DNA of 64,000 nucleotides from a candidate division KSB3 bacterium (GCA_002748425.1 PDSJ01000012.1:144064-208063), one strand, 5' to 3'; shown: positions 43,180 through 52,610, counted from the first letter of the stretch. The notes: generated from the letters alone by a model not told the origin. Numbers and translations: made by a program.

Positions 43180-44225
43180 GGCCGGCCTTCTTTTGCGCTG
43201 TGCATGTTATCGATTGCTGTTTCCAGCTCTTCCAGGTCAAGGTCTTCGACAACGGCCCTGCCAAGCTCTTCAAGCAGGACAAATCTGATGCGAGTGCCGT
43301 AGCGCTTTTTATCCCGCTGCATTGCCTCTTTCAGCGCTGTTTTGTCGCTTTCGATCGAGGTCGGCAGGCCGTAGGCTTCAAGAAGCTGCCGTAAGCGCTC
43401 GACTTCTGTTCTGGACAGGCCGCCTTTGTTGTGGGATAATTCAGCCGCGACCATCATGCCGATTGCCACTGATTCGCCGTGTGGGAGTCCCAGCGTTTTT
43501 TCCACAGCATGACCGAAGGTATGCCCGAAATTCAATTTCCGGCGGTCGCCATCTTCTTTTTCATCATTGTTGACCACTGCGGCTTTGATTCTTACTGAAT
43601 CGTTCACAATACGTTCGACAGCACTGGCTTCAAGGGCGCAAATGCTCTGCACGTGATCTTCCATGAAACAGAAGAGATCCGGATCCGCGATCGCGCCATG
43701 CTTAATCGCTTCAGCAAAGCCGCAGCCCAGGACCCTCGGCGGGAGAGTTCGCAGCACTTCAAAATTCATGAGGACAAATTCCGGCTGCGCAAAGACCCCG
43801 ATCGTGTTTTTATAGCCTTGAAAATTGACGCCGGTTTTGCCTCCCACACCGGCATCGACCTGGGCCAGCAAAGTCGTTGCTACGACGCCGAAGCGCAGCC
43901 CCCGCAGATATGTTGACGCGGCAAAGCCGGCCATATCACTGACAAGGCCGCCGCCGACAGCCAGCACAAGTGAGGACCGATCAAGCCTGGCATCGAGAAA
44001 TCTCTGATAAAGCATTTCAACCGTACGCAAGGTTTTATGCTGCTCACCGCAGCCTGTCAGGATAAGCTCCCCGGACGGAAAGCGGTCGCCGTAAAGTTTT
44101 GCGATATGTTCATCCGTTACGATCGCGCAGTTGCGATTCGTGATATAGCGGTCCAGATGATCGAGAGATTCTCCGAGGACGATCAGGCTTTCGCCGCTGG
44201 ATCCTCTTATGCGATATGTGATCAT
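43176..44225 (-). CDS. aroB: 3-dehydroquinate synthase
   Basis: 349 residues. Characteristic segments: GCGEQHKT, SSLVLAVGGGLVSDMAGFAA (NAD-binding), RGLRFGVVATTLLAQVDAG, GGKTGVNFQGYKNTIGVFAQP and FGHTFGHAVE with zinc-binding histidines. NAD- and Zn-dependent conversion of DAHP to 3-dehydroquinate, step two of the pathway. It lies 60 bp downstream of the DAHP synthase gene. Confidence 0.95.
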   Translation of the reverse strand: MITYRIRGSSGESLIVLGESLDHLDRYITNRNCAIVTDEHIAKLYGDRFPSGELILTGCGEQHKTLRTVEMLYQRFLDARLDRSSLVLAVGGGLVSDMAGFAASTYLRGLRFGVVATTLLAQVDAGVGGKTGVNFQGYKNTIGVFAQPEFVLMNFEVLRTLPPRVLGCGFAEAIKHGAIADPDLFCFMEDHVQSICALEASAVERIVNDSVRIKAAVVNNDEKEDGDRRKLNFGHTFGHAVEKTLGLPHGESVAIGMMVAAELSHNKGGLSRTEVERLRQLLEAYGLPTSIESDKTALKEAMQRDKKRYGTRIRFVLLEELGRAVVEDLDLEELETAIDNMHSAKEGRP

Positions 44226-44285
44226 GATGGGCTCCTTGCTCAGGATGACGGGGCAGCACTGCTCTCCTCCCTGCGTGAATCACAT

Positions 44286-45104
44286 TTATGATGTCGTCTT
44301 ACGGTCCATATACGCTTTGAGATCGAGCACATCAGCGGCAAGAGCGATAAATTGTTCGGGGCGAAGCGCCTGATCCTTATCACTCAACGCGATCTCAGGA
44401 TGATTATGGACCTCGACGGCCAGTCCGTCTGCGCCGGCCACCACTGCCGCCAGGCTCATCGGCGGGATGAGACTGACCCGTCCTGTGCCGTGAGTCGGAT
44501 CAATGATGACCGGCAGGTGTGTCAACTCTTTAAGGGCTGGGACGGCGCTCAGGTCAAGTGTGTTTCTGGTATACGTCTCAAAGGTTCTGATCCCCCGTTC
44601 GCAGAGGATGACCTGTGGATTGCCCTCATGCAGAATGTATTCAGCGCAATTGAGCCATTCTTCGAGCGTTGAATACATGCCGCGCTTCAAAATGATTGGT
44701 TTCTGGGTTTTTCCGACCTCTTTTAATAATGAAAAATTTTGCATATTACGCGCACCGATTTGAAGAACATCGGCATATTCGCAGACCCAGGAGACGTCTC
44801 GTGTATCAAGGACTTCGGTAACAACAGGAAGCCCTATGGCTTTCCCGGTTTTTTCCAGAATTTTTAAACCTTTCAGTCCAAGGCCCTGAAAGGCGTATGG
44901 CGAAGTCCGCGGTTTAAAGGCTCCGCCTCGCAGCATATTGGCTCCTGCTTCTTTAACGGCCTTTCCAGTCTCCAGCATCTGTTCTTCACTTTCCACACTG
45001 CATGGTCCGGCAATAAACAAAAAGTCTTGTCCGATTTTCAGATCGCCGACTTCGACGATGCTGTGTTGCTTCGTCTCGCGCGAAGCCAGCTTAATATTTT
45101 TCAT
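44286..45104 (-). CDS. aroF: 3-deoxy-7-phosphoheptulonate (DAHP) synthase, type I-beta
   Basis: 272 residues of KDO8PS-like class I-beta DAHP synthase: [60 protein letters not shown] and IDPTHGTGR (metal and PEP ligands). It has no fused chorismate mutase or ACT domain, so feedback control must be external or absent. The start may be 45104 or 45116; a strong AAAGGAGA lies directly before 45116 and 13 nt before 45104. First gene and first enzyme of the shikimate cluster. Confidence 0.93.
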   Translation of the reverse strand: MKNIKLASRETKQHSIVEVGDLKIGQDFLFIAGPCSVESEEQMLETGKAVKEAGANMLRGGAFKPRTSPYAFQGLGLKGLKILEKTGKAIGLPVVTEVLDTRDVSWVCEYADVLQIGARNMQNFSLLKEVGKTQKPIILKRGMYSTLEEWLNCAEYILHEGNPQVILCERGIRTFETYTRNTLDLSAVPALKELTHLPVIIDPTHGTGRVSLIPPMSLAAVVAGADGLAVEVHNHPEIALSDKDQALRPEQFIALAADVLDLKAYMDRKTTS

Positions 45105-45187
45105 AGTCTGTCGCATTCTCCTTTGCAAAATACTGAGATGCATACGTGTGCGGCATAACGCAGACCACGATATGATCTCATTGTTCA

Positions 45188-45216
45188 TGACTATGCTTTC
45201 GACGTTCCTGTGTCAA
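45188..45216 (-). promoter_or_regulatory. Candidate promoter of the aro cluster
   Basis: Minus-strand TTGACA, 17-nt spacer, TAGTCA; perfect -35 and weak -10, about 80 nt ahead of the DAHP synthase start. Confidence 0.38.
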
Positions 45217-45435
45217 GCGAAAAACGCCGCAGGTCTATCCGTGTGGAAACGCGCGTGAGAATTTCGACTTTTTTTCTTGACTCATCAAAAACATTATGCT
45301 TATGCCTGTCTCGTACTGCTGTGTTTTGTTGGTGCGTTAATGCTGTTTGTATATGAGTGAGGCGCTGGTGTGCATTGGCAAGGAGAAACCCCTCAGAGTG
45401 TGCGTAAGTTGGTCATAATATGTCTGCTTTTATCA

Positions 45436-45449
45436 CATAATGCATTATG
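45436..45449. repeat. Perfect 14-bp palindrome
   Basis: CATAATGCATTATG, its own reverse complement, six bases before a terminator stem. Could be an operator or part of the RNA fold. Confidence 0.5.
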
Positions 45450-45454
45450 CATAC

Positions 45455-45488
45455 AGTGTACCTTGATTTGAGGGTACACTTTTTTTTT
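45455..45488 (+). terminator. Intrinsic terminator of a short upstream transcript
   Basis: Perfect eight-base-pair stem AGTGTACC / GGTACACT with a 10-nt loop, followed by eight T residues. It lies 109 nt before the zinc-ribbon gene and after no annotated gene on this strand, implying a small RNA or a transcription attenuator. Confidence 0.85.
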
Positions 45489-45596
45489 GATTCTGTTGTT
45501 GCTCCAGGACGAGAACACCGCGTTGCAAATTGCAGAATGATGTCGGTTACACGATGTGACAGGAACAGAAGGATAACATGAATGTGAGGGATACAG

Positions 45597-46328
45597 GTGA
45601 ACAAAATACTTCAAACCTTGATCGAGTTGCAGGATGTTGATGCAATCATCCTGAGCGATCGGCAACGAATCGAAGCGTTTCCGGGGAAAATCCGGGACCT
45701 GGATACGTTGCTGCATGATGGAGAACACAAGATCGCCCAGATCACAGCCAGCATCAATGAGCAGGAAAAAATTCGTCGCAGTAAAGAACTTGAAATTGAA
45801 TCAAATGTCGAGAAGATTAAAAAATATCAGGGCCAATTGACACACGTCAAGACCAATAAAGAGTATTCTGCGCTGCTGGCTGAAATTACGGGCCTGAAAA
45901 ACAAAAATACCCTGAGCGAGGATGATATCCTCGAGCTGATGGAGAGTGTCGAGCGGGCAAAAGCAGCCTTACTGACGGCCCAGCAAGAGCTTGGCGTCAT
46001 GCAGTCCCGGGTGACGGAGGAAAAGCAGAGCCGGGAGGAGGAGCTGTGCGCACTTCAGAAAGAGGTGGAGAACAAGCAGCAGATCCGTGATGAATTAGCC
46101 GGAAAAATCGAACAAGGCGTGTTAAAAGAATATGACAGAATTCTGAAACTCCGTCATGGACTTGCCGTCTCCCGGGTTGGAGAAGAAGGGATTTGCTCGG
46201 GCTGTCATGTTGCATTGACTCCGCAAATGCATGCCGAAGTCAAAACCGGCGACTTTTTGCATCGCTGTCCGGTTTGTTTCCGCTATGTCTACTGGGCGGA
46301 AAATGACGGAGAAGAGGGGGCAGGCTGA
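45597..46328 (+). CDS. Coiled-coil protein with C4 zinc ribbon (DUF164 type)
   Basis: 243 residues. Residues ~1-180 are a long charged coiled coil (including KKYQGQLTHVKTNKEYSALL, a conserved element of this family), followed by a C-terminal zinc ribbon with GICSGCHVALTP and HRCPVC, four cysteines in two CxxC pairs. Members resemble Helicobacter HP0958 (FlgZ/CT398-like), linked to RNA or sigma-factor binding, but the role here is unknown. Start is a GTG with GAGGG 6 nt upstream. Confidence 0.86.
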   Translation: MNKILQTLIELQDVDAIILSDRQRIEAFPGKIRDLDTLLHDGEHKIAQITASINEQEKIRRSKELEIESNVEKIKKYQGQLTHVKTNKEYSALLAEITGLKNKNTLSEDDILELMESVERAKAALLTAQQELGVMQSRVTEEKQSREEELCALQKEVENKQQIRDELAGKIEQGVLKEYDRILKLRHGLAVSRVGEEGICSGCHVALTPQMHAEVKTGDFLHRCPVCFRYVYWAENDGEEGAG

Positions 46329-46408
46329 ACTGTCCTGACGCAGCGACAGGAATGGACGCGTTACACCGCAAACAGGACAGTTGCCGCCTGTTGTACAGAG
46401 ATTTTTTT
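46328..46408 (+). promoter_or_regulatory. Competing hairpins upstream of the YHS-like gene
   Basis: AACTGTCCTG (46328) can pair with CAGGACAGTT (46373-46382). Part of the latter's region also forms AACAGG / CCTGTT (46371-46392), followed 9 nt later by a run of seven T. Mutually exclusive stems ahead of T residues resemble a terminator/antiterminator pair, or simply a terminator for the zinc-ribbon gene. Confidence 0.3.
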
Positions 46409-46514
46409 ATGATCTTGAACCATGAAAATATGGGAGCGTGAAGTTTCCGCGTTGCCTGTCTGAAGCGGTTGCTTACACCTGCCGGAGTCTTTTTACAGAA
46501 GAGGAATCACAATT

Positions 46515-46787
46515 TTGCTCATTCGTTTATTAGCGTTACTTGCCTTGTTCTGGACTGGAAAGCATATTATCAGCCAGATCTCCTCAATGGTGAATCCCCA
46601 GCGTCGTTCACATGAAAGCTCTTCCCATGACGGAGAGGCTGACGAGATGGTCAAAGACCCGATCTGTCAGACTTATGTCCCGAAATCCCTGGCGATCAGG
46701 AAAACTCGGGCAGGAGTCGACCAGTATTTCTGCAGCGAAGAGTGCGCTGCAAAATTTACCGAACAGGCGCAGTCTGAATCATCCTGA
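46515..46787 (+). CDS. Small membrane-anchored YHS/TRASH-like protein
   Basis: 90 residues from a TTG codon with AGAGGAA about 8 nt upstream. A hydrophobic N-terminus (LIRLLALLALFW) anchors it. The C-terminal half has MVKDPICQTYVPKSLAI and YFCSEECAAKF, with Cys spacing typical of YHS or TRASH metal-binding domains. Probably binds a metal at the membrane. Short proteins of this type are common next to unrelated genes, so context says little. Confidence 0.75.
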   Translation: MLIRLLALLALFWTGKHIISQISSMVNPQRRSHESSSHDGEADEMVKDPICQTYVPKSLAIRKTRAGVDQYFCSEECAAKFTEQAQSESS

Positions 46788-46792
46788 AGGCT

Positions 46793-47422
46793 ATGTTGTA
46801 TCGAATTTCGAGATTGTTTGCCAGGATATTTTTTTTGATATATTTTCGACTCACAGTCATCGGCCGTGAGCATATTCCGAGCGAGGGCGCATGCCTTGTC
46901 ATTGCCAACCATGCCAGCTTTCTCGATCCGTTGTTGCTTTGCACAATTTTTAAACGTCCGATTCATTATATTACCTATGCCTTTTTTTATTTTCATCCTT
47001 TGATACATTGGTTTTGTCGACATGTCTATTGCATTCCAATTAAAAAAGAAGGCTATGATGTCTCAGCATTCAAACAGGCCCTGCGCCTTCTGAAACAGGG
47101 GGAATGCGTTGGAATCTTTCCAGAGGGGATACGTTCAGAAACAGGGACAATCGGCAAGGGACAGCCTGGCAGCGCGCTTCTTGCGTTAAAGTCCAGCGCC
47201 CAAGTCCTTCCGATCGGCATTCATGGGGCGTATGAGGCGCTTCCAAAAGGCAGCTGGTTTCCAAAAGCTCGGCGGATCACCGTGATGATTGGGGAGCCTT
47301 TCGGGCTGGCGTCTCAGTGTCCATCTGACAAGAAAAGCGCTGAGATTCAGGATGCAGCGACAAATATCATGATGGAGAAAATTGCTGAATTGTGCGGACG
47401 GCAGGACTTACTTCCATCTTAA
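46793..47422 (+). CDS. plsC: 1-acyl-sn-glycerol-3-phosphate acyltransferase
   Basis: 209 residues. IANHASFLDPLLL carries the HX4D catalytic motif (His40, Asp45), FPEGIRSETG is the glycerol-3-phosphate-binding motif and LPIGIHGAYEALPKGSW is block IV. An N-terminal hydrophobic helix (residues ~8-22) anchors it to the inner membrane. Makes phosphatidic acid from lysophosphatidic acid. It starts 5 bp after the YHS-like gene, so they share a transcript. Confidence 0.9.
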   Translation: MLYRISRLFARIFFLIYFRLTVIGREHIPSEGACLVIANHASFLDPLLLCTIFKRPIHYITYAFFYFHPLIHWFCRHVYCIPIKKEGYDVSAFKQALRLLKQGECVGIFPEGIRSETGTIGKGQPGSALLALKSSAQVLPIGIHGAYEALPKGSWFPKARRITVMIGEPFGLASQCPSDKKSAEIQDAATNIMMEKIAELCGRQDLLPS

Positions 47423-47470
47423 CACGACGCTTAAAGGCAAGAGGCGAATAATTTTCTTGAGAGAATTTTC

Positions 47471-47499
47471 TTTACTAAAGCTGTCATATATAGTATAGT
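47471..47499 (+). promoter_or_regulatory. Candidate promoter of the cheY-like gene
   Basis: TTTACT, 17-nt spacer, TATAGT, about 105 nt upstream of the receiver gene. Confidence 0.4.
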
Positions 47500-47616
47500 T
47501 GTTGCGGAGGAATAACGATTGAAGTGCTGTTGTGTGCGCTTCAGGTTCACGCCTCCTGTTGTTCGCCATATATATATTTTCTTAATGTCTGAGATGAAGG
47601 ATGAGTGAAGCGATTT

Positions 47617-48015
47617 ATGGAAACAAAGCATCTTTTAATTGTTGATGACTCCAAGATGGTCCGCAAAATTATTGCGATCAGTTTGAAAGACGAAAAACAG
47701 TTCACACTCCATGAGGCCGGGAGTGGATTAGAGGCACTTGATAAACTCATGGAAATCGAGGCTCCCGTCGATCTGATTTTTACCGACATTAATATGCCGA
47801 ATATGGATGGCCTGGAACTGATCAGACGCTGTCAGGAGGATGAAAAGTATCAAGGCATTCCGATTATCGTCATTACGACGGAAGATGGTGCTAAAGATCG
47901 TCAGCGGGCCCTTGAACTCGGAGCTGTCGGTTTTGTCAGTAAGCCCCTGGATCGTGCGAGCATTGTGGATATTACCCTCTCAACCCTGAAAAAATACGCT
48001 CGGCGGGACTCGTAA
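47617..48015 (+). CDS. CheY-like single-domain response regulator
   Basis: 132 residues, a complete receiver domain alone: LLIVDDS with Asp10-Asp11, phosphoacceptor Asp57 in LIFTDINMPNMDG, Thr in VITTEDG and Lys in GFVSKPLD. No output domain, so it acts by protein binding. A GTG at 47605 with AAGG upstream is an alternative start. The HEAT-repeat protein gene follows 78 bp downstream. Confidence 0.9.
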   Translation: METKHLLIVDDSKMVRKIIAISLKDEKQFTLHEAGSGLEALDKLMEIEAPVDLIFTDINMPNMDGLELIRRCQEDEKYQGIPIIVITTEDGAKDRQRALELGAVGFVSKPLDRASIVDITLSTLKKYARRDS

Positions 48016-48093
48016 ACGTATGTCCACGCTGCGAGGCCATTGCGGTCGGCAAGGTGGTGGGGAGTGACAGCAGGAATCGGGAGAAAAAGGTAG

Positions 48094-50385
48094 ATGACAT
48101 TCGATCTTGAACACTACGAAGATGCCGTCATGTCGGGAGACGATACGCGACGGATGAATGCCGGGCTGGAGCTGGCTGAGGCTGTTCCGACGCTGGAAAG
48201 AGACACGTTGGAGCGTTTCGGTCAGCCGATTGTGGATGTGCTTTTACAGGCCTTACGTGAGACTGATTGGGAATTTCGGAATCTTATTGCGAATGCGCTG
48301 GTCGTTCTGGGCAAGGTGGATTTTGTGGGAAAAAGCACCTGGTTCTGGAAGAAGTTGGTCTCCACGTACACCGATGTTGATGCTGGTCTGCGTTCTTCGG
48401 TGATGGATGTTCTCAAAGAGCTTGGTCGAAGTGAGTATAGTCTTGAAATTCTTGAGCCGTTGATTAAAGGCTTGCAGCATGAAGACAAGGACATGCGCAT
48501 CCTCAGCGCGAATACCCTGGGGCGCTTGCGGGCCCGTGAAGTTGTGCCGATCTTGCTGAAAGGGCTTGACGACCAGAATAGCAATGTGGTATATAACCTC
48601 GTGGAATGTCTCGGTGATATCGGCGATCCGCGCGCCGTTCCATCCTTGATGAGCTTATTGACGGATCACGATGATGACTGGGTGCATGTCGCTACGCTGG
48701 AAGCCTTGGGGAAGATAGGGGATCAGCGTGTGGTCGGGCTGTTGTTATCATTGGTGAAAGATGAATTGGTCGTCGATCCATTGATCAACGCCCTCGGCAT
48801 GTTGGGGGATACCCGTGCCATCCCGCTGCTTTCGAGCTTTTTGAAAGATAAAGACCGTGAGATACGCGAACTGGCCATCAATGCGCTGGTTTCGATCTGG
48901 AATGACATGCAGGAAACGGCTGATTTCAGCGGGGTCGCCTACGAGCTTGACGCAACCCGCCAAGTGCTCCGGGGCTGTCTGACAGTCACTCTCAAGAATA
49001 CGATTTTGAAAGACATGAATGATGCGCATATGCCGGAGACGCTGCGTGAGAACTGTGCGTTGCTCCTGAGTTGTGTGCAGTATGCGAAAGCGCTTCGACC
49101 GATCGCCGAGCTTCTTGAACAGATTCCCCTTTCTCAGAAAATTCTCTACGCCCTGGGACAATATGGACGACGCGCCTTTCCTCACTTAACAGTCTATCTG
49201 CGACATGATAATTTTCAGCTTCGGGAGTCGGTAGCGCTGTATCTGCAAAACTATCTCAACGCGTTTGACAGGACTGATTCTCAGATAGAGCAGGTCTTGT
49301 TGCAGCTCATTGAAGACAGGAATCCACTGTTGACGCAGATCGCGTTTGATGCGATTAAGGATTTGCACAGCCCAAGAATCATCCCGGCACTTGTCGCGAT
49401 CTTGCATCGGGAACCGCATGAGTTTGGCGACACGATCGTTGATATTCTGGCGGCTTTTCCAAAGCACAACGTGTATAATGCGATAGCTCCGTCGCTGGAT
49501 GAGGCTGACGAAAATGCGCTTCCTGGCTGTATTAAGCTTTTAGGCTATGGCGGCGCACGGCTTGATGAGTTGAGAAGCTATCTCAAACACGAGAATCCGT
49601 TGATTCAAGAGGCCGGCATTCTGGCAGTGGGCTTTACCGGGCGCGCGGACGGCATCCGTGTCTTGCTTCCCTTTATTATGAGTCGTCGGAACAGTCTGGC
49701 CCGCTGTGCGGCAGCACAGAGTCTTGATCGCCTGATCGCATCACTCGGCAGCGAGCTGCCGAGTCCCCAGAACGTGTTTGATGCGCTGTTTGGCATGCTG
49801 GATACGTATCGCAGTGATGAAGAACTTGTGGCTGTTGCTCAGGCTTTCGGGACCTTGTTCAGGACAAATGCGTCGCAATTGAGCGAAGTCAATCTTGCTG
49901 TCGTACGCCGGCGTTTACTTGATCTGCTCCCCAACGCATCGAACGATATCAACGTCGGGCTTCTTCAGGCCTTACAATCGATGGTGGATATCTCATCGTT
50001 GGAGATACTCCGGGAAATGCGTGCGATTGTCTCACAGCAGGTTCAGGAAATGGTGGCATCACTCTATAGCCGACTCCCTCCTGATTTGCGCGTGATTGCC
50101 GATGTGGCAGATATGATCAGCCACGCCGAATATTCTTTCAGGAAATTCTGGATTCTGGCTGCTGGCCGCCTGAAAGCTCTCAGCTTGACGGATATGCTTA
50201 TTCCCCTGCTGGCCGAACAGGATGTTCGGGCCGAGACATTTCAGGCCTTTGTCATGATGGGAAAAGAGGTGTTGCCGTATCTTGCCAGATACGTTGATGA
50301 TGACGATCCCCGTATTCAAAAGATGTCTGCCCTGCTGCTGTCACGAATCGCTCAGGATTATCTCGATCGCTTCTGTCAACCTTGA
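48094..50385 (+). CDS. HEAT-repeat protein
   Basis: 763 residues built of about 20 alpha-helical HEAT-type repeats, for example DMRILSANTLGRLRAREVVP, VVYNLVECLGDIGDPRAVPS and WVHVATLEALGKIGDQRVVG, with Asp-Pro/Arg turns between helices. No signal peptide or catalytic motif. Such solenoids are scaffolds for protein-protein contact. It lies between the CheY-like gene and a DUF4384 gene on the same strand (34-bp gap to the latter). Confidence 0.85.
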   Translation: MTFDLEHYEDAVMSGDDTRRMNAGLELAEAVPTLERDTLERFGQPIVDVLLQALRETDWEFRNLIANALVVLGKVDFVGKSTWFWKKLVSTYTDVDAGLRSSVMDVLKELGRSEYSLEILEPLIKGLQHEDKDMRILSANTLGRLRAREVVPILLKGLDDQNSNVVYNLVECLGDIGDPRAVPSLMSLLTDHDDDWVHVATLEALGKIGDQRVVGLLLSLVKDELVVDPLINALGMLGDTRAIPLLSSFLKDKDREIRELAINALVSIWNDMQETADFSGVAYELDATRQVLRGCLTVTLKNTILKDMNDAHMPETLRENCALLLSCVQYAKALRPIAELLEQIPLSQKILYALGQYGRRAFPHLTVYLRHDNFQLRESVALYLQNYLNAFDRTDSQIEQVLLQLIEDRNPLLTQIAFDAIKDLHSPRIIPALVAILHREPHEFGDTIVDILAAFPKHNVYNAIAPSLDEADENALPGCIKLLGYGGARLDELRSYLKHENPLIQEAGILAVGFTGRADGIRVLLPFIMSRRNSLARCAAAQSLDRLIASLGSELPSPQNVFDALFGMLDTYRSDEELVAVAQAFGTLFRTNASQLSEVNLAVVRRRLLDLLPNASNDINVGLLQALQSMVDISSLEILREMRAIVSQQVQEMVASLYSRLPPDLRVIADVADMISHAEYSFRKFWILAAGRLKALSLTDMLIPLLAEQDVRAETFQAFVMMGKEVLPYLARYVDDDDPRIQKMSALLLSRIAQDYLDRFCQP

Positions 50386-50419
50386 GGGGGCGTAAATTAC
50401 CGTACAGGAGGAAATAGTT

Positions 50420-51124
50420 ATGCGATATATGTCTCGTTTCTTGTTATTGCTCGTCGGCATGTTGGGAATGAGTTTTGCCTTGGGCACCCCGGATGCCGCT
50501 GCCCAGCAGCGTCCTGAACGTCCGAAGGCCGTGGTTCCGTCGCCGATTGTTGGGCCCCCGAATGGAAACAGGGGCCTTGAAATCAATGTCTGGACTGATA
50601 AAGGCAATCAGAGTCCCACATACTATGTGGGAGAGCGAATTTATATTTCGTTTACTGTGACAAAAGACAGCTATGTTGTTCTCTATGACATTGACAGTAC
50701 CGGAAATGTGAATATTTTGTTTCCCAATCCTTATCATCCCGATAATCTGGTCAGGAAAGGGCGGGTCTACAGGTTTCCAGCTGCAAACTATCAGCACGAT
50801 CTGATCGTCAGAGGCCCGACAGGTGAAGAAATTTTCTTTGCGGTGGCCTCGAGCTATGCCTATTATCACTGGAAGTTCGGAGCATCTCCGCCGCCAATTT
50901 GGTCAGATGAGTGGGGAACGTCCTCAACCTGGGGCCATCAGGGGGCGGGACCGGATTACAGCATTGCCTCGCGCCGTTTTCAGCAGCGGTTACAATTCAG
51001 CCAGAATGGGAACCTTGCAGAACATGCTGTTCAGTACATCAAACATTATAGTGACAATGTGGTTAAGGCGTATCCGGTCACCTACGCAAAGTGTAAATTT
51101 TATGTGACAGTGTCACCGTATTAA
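50420..51124 (+). CDS. Exported DUF4384 domain protein
   Basis: 234 residues. A signal peptide (RFLLLLVGMLGMSFALG, cleaved near AAAQ) is followed by a Pro-rich segment and a DUF4384 domain: VGERIYISFTVTKDSYVVLY, DIDSTGNVNILFPNP and VYRFPAANYQ. DUF4384 domains are beta-sandwich modules often found in bacterial exoproteins or kinases; function unknown. AGGAGGAAAT precedes the ATG. Confidence 0.85.
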   Translation: MRYMSRFLLLLVGMLGMSFALGTPDAAAQQRPERPKAVVPSPIVGPPNGNRGLEINVWTDKGNQSPTYYVGERIYISFTVTKDSYVVLYDIDSTGNVNILFPNPYHPDNLVRKGRVYRFPAANYQHDLIVRGPTGEEIFFAVASSYAYYHWKFGASPPPIWSDEWGTSSTWGHQGAGPDYSIASRRFQQRLQFSQNGNLAEHAVQYIKHYSDNVVKAYPVTYAKCKFYVTVSPY

Positions 51125-51249
51125 TCGGCAACCTGAACAGGGTCCTTTTCCTGAATTTTTTCAGGCCTTGAAGGATTTTCATGACCGGCACGTGTCTTTA
51201 CGCTGTGTGAGATAGTGTTGTAAACACTCTTGTGTACGGATTTCTCGTC

Positions 51250-52539
51250 TTACAGTCCTTCAGCGACGTCGTAAAGTGCGCGGGTGAGCTGGGATAACTC
51301 TTCGGGATGAATGATATAAGGCGGCATGATATACATCAGTTTTCCGAAAGGTCTGACCCAGACCCCTCGCTTGACGAACTCGGCCTGAACGCGGCCCATG
51401 TCGACAGGCTTTTTGACTTCCACAACACCGATTGCCCCCAGCACGCGAACATCTGCAACTGATGGAAGTTCTTTACAGGGGCTGAGCTCTCGCTGAAGCT
51501 GCCCCTGGATGGCATCTACCCGCTTTTGCCATGAAGAGGCTGACAAAAGCTTGATGCTTGCTGAGGCGACTGCGCACGCGAGTGGATTTCCCATAAACGT
51601 TGGGCCATGCATAAAGACACCAGCGTCTCCCTCTGAGATGAGACTGCTGATGTTTTCCGTGCACAACGTTGCGGCCAAGGTCATATAGCCTCCGGTCAAG
51701 GCTTTGCCAATACACATGATATCAGGAGAGATGCCGGCGTGCTCACAGGCAAAAAGCCGGCCCGATCGTCCGAAGCCAGTTGCAATTTCGTCCAGAATAA
51801 GCAGAACGTCGTATTCATCGCATAACTCCCGTACACGTCGTAGATAGGTCGGAGCATAAAAGCGCATGCCCCCGGCGCCCTGTACGATCGGTTCCAGAAT
51901 GACTGCGGCAATTTGCGTGTGTTTCTCGTGAAGCAATGTATGAAATTCACTGATATAACGTTCATCCCACGGCTCTTCAAAACGACACTCCGGTGCCGGC
52001 GCAAAAAAATGTTCGGCAAGGATCCCCTGAAAAATCGTATGCATGCCAGTGAGCGGATCGCAGACGGCCATGGCACCAAACGTATCGCCGTGATAGCCGG
52101 AACGAATGGTCAGTAATTTGCTTTTCGCACGATTCCCACGGGAACGCCAGCATTGAATCGCCATTTTGATCGCGACTTCGACGGATACGGAACCGGAATC
52201 GCAGAGAAAGATCTGCTGGAGGGGCGGCGGTGTGATCTCTAAGAGCAGAGATCCAAGTTCGATCGCCGGATAGTGGGTGATTCCGCCGAACATGACATGC
52301 GCCATCTTCTGAACTTGCCGTTCAAGCGCTTTGTTGAGCGCTGGATGATTGTAGCCATGGATTGCAGCCCACCAGGAGGACATCCCGTCGATTAAACGCC
52401 TCCCGTCGGCAAGCTCCAGATAGACCCCGGAAGCGGACGTCACAGGATATACTGGCAAAGGAGTCTGCATTGACGTATAAGGGTGCCAGAGATGTTTGCG
52501 ATCGAAATCAAGGGCCTGTTCTGTGAGAGCTGACGTCAT
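51250..52539 (-). CDS. bioA: Adenosylmethionine-8-amino-7-oxononanoate aminotransferase
   Basis: 429 residues, PLP-dependent class III aminotransferase. HLWHPYTSM at the N-terminus and [15 protein letters not shown] are BioA-specific (Trp-Trp pair contacts substrate), [10 protein letters not shown] is the cofactor-binding region, [13 protein letters not shown] holds the PLP Asp, and [11 protein letters not shown] has the Schiff-base Lys. Converts KAPA to DAPA in biotin synthesis using SAM as amino donor. No other bio genes are nearby. No good ribosome site is seen. Confidence 0.95.
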   Translation of the reverse strand: MTSALTEQALDFDRKHLWHPYTSMQTPLPVYPVTSASGVYLELADGRRLIDGMSSWWAAIHGYNHPALNKALERQVQKMAHVMFGGITHYPAIELGSLLLEITPPPLQQIFLCDSGSVSVEVAIKMAIQCWRSRGNRAKSKLLTIRSGYHGDTFGAMAVCDPLTGMHTIFQGILAEHFFAPAPECRFEEPWDERYISEFHTLLHEKHTQIAAVILEPIVQGAGGMRFYAPTYLRRVRELCDEYDVLLILDEIATGFGRSGRLFACEHAGISPDIMCIGKALTGGYMTLAATLCTENISSLISEGDAGVFMHGPTFMGNPLACAVASASIKLLSASSWQKRVDAIQGQLQRELSPCKELPSVADVRVLGAIGVVEVKKPVDMGRVQAEFVKRGVWVRPFGKLMYIMPPYIIHPEELSQLTRALYDVAEGL

Positions 52540-52549
52540 GGCATACGAT

Positions 52550-52590
52550 AAAAAAGAGCGCCTGAGAAGCCGTGGCGCGCTGCTTCTCAG
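52550..52590 (-). terminator. Intrinsic terminator of the CBM48 gene
   Basis: Minus strand: perfect nine-base-pair arms CTGAGAAGC / GCTTCTCAG, then GCGC and TCTTTTTT. It lies 20 bp past the CBM48 stop, so bioA is probably transcribed separately. Confidence 0.88.
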
Positions 52591-52610
52591 AGGCTTTCAA
52601 GGTGCAAAAT

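Larger units (their letters stand above)
45105..45596. other. Intergenic region, 492 bp, between divergent units
   Basis: Holds a promoter candidate for the aro cluster (45188-45216, minus), a perfect 14-bp palindrome (45436-45449) and a strong plus-strand terminator (45455-45488) that ends an unidentified short transcript ahead of the zinc-ribbon gene. Confidence 0.6.

Noticed and set aside
45393..45728. 111-codon ORF opposite the zinc-ribbon gene start
   Set aside because: Antisense, crosses the strong plus-strand terminator and the promoter region.
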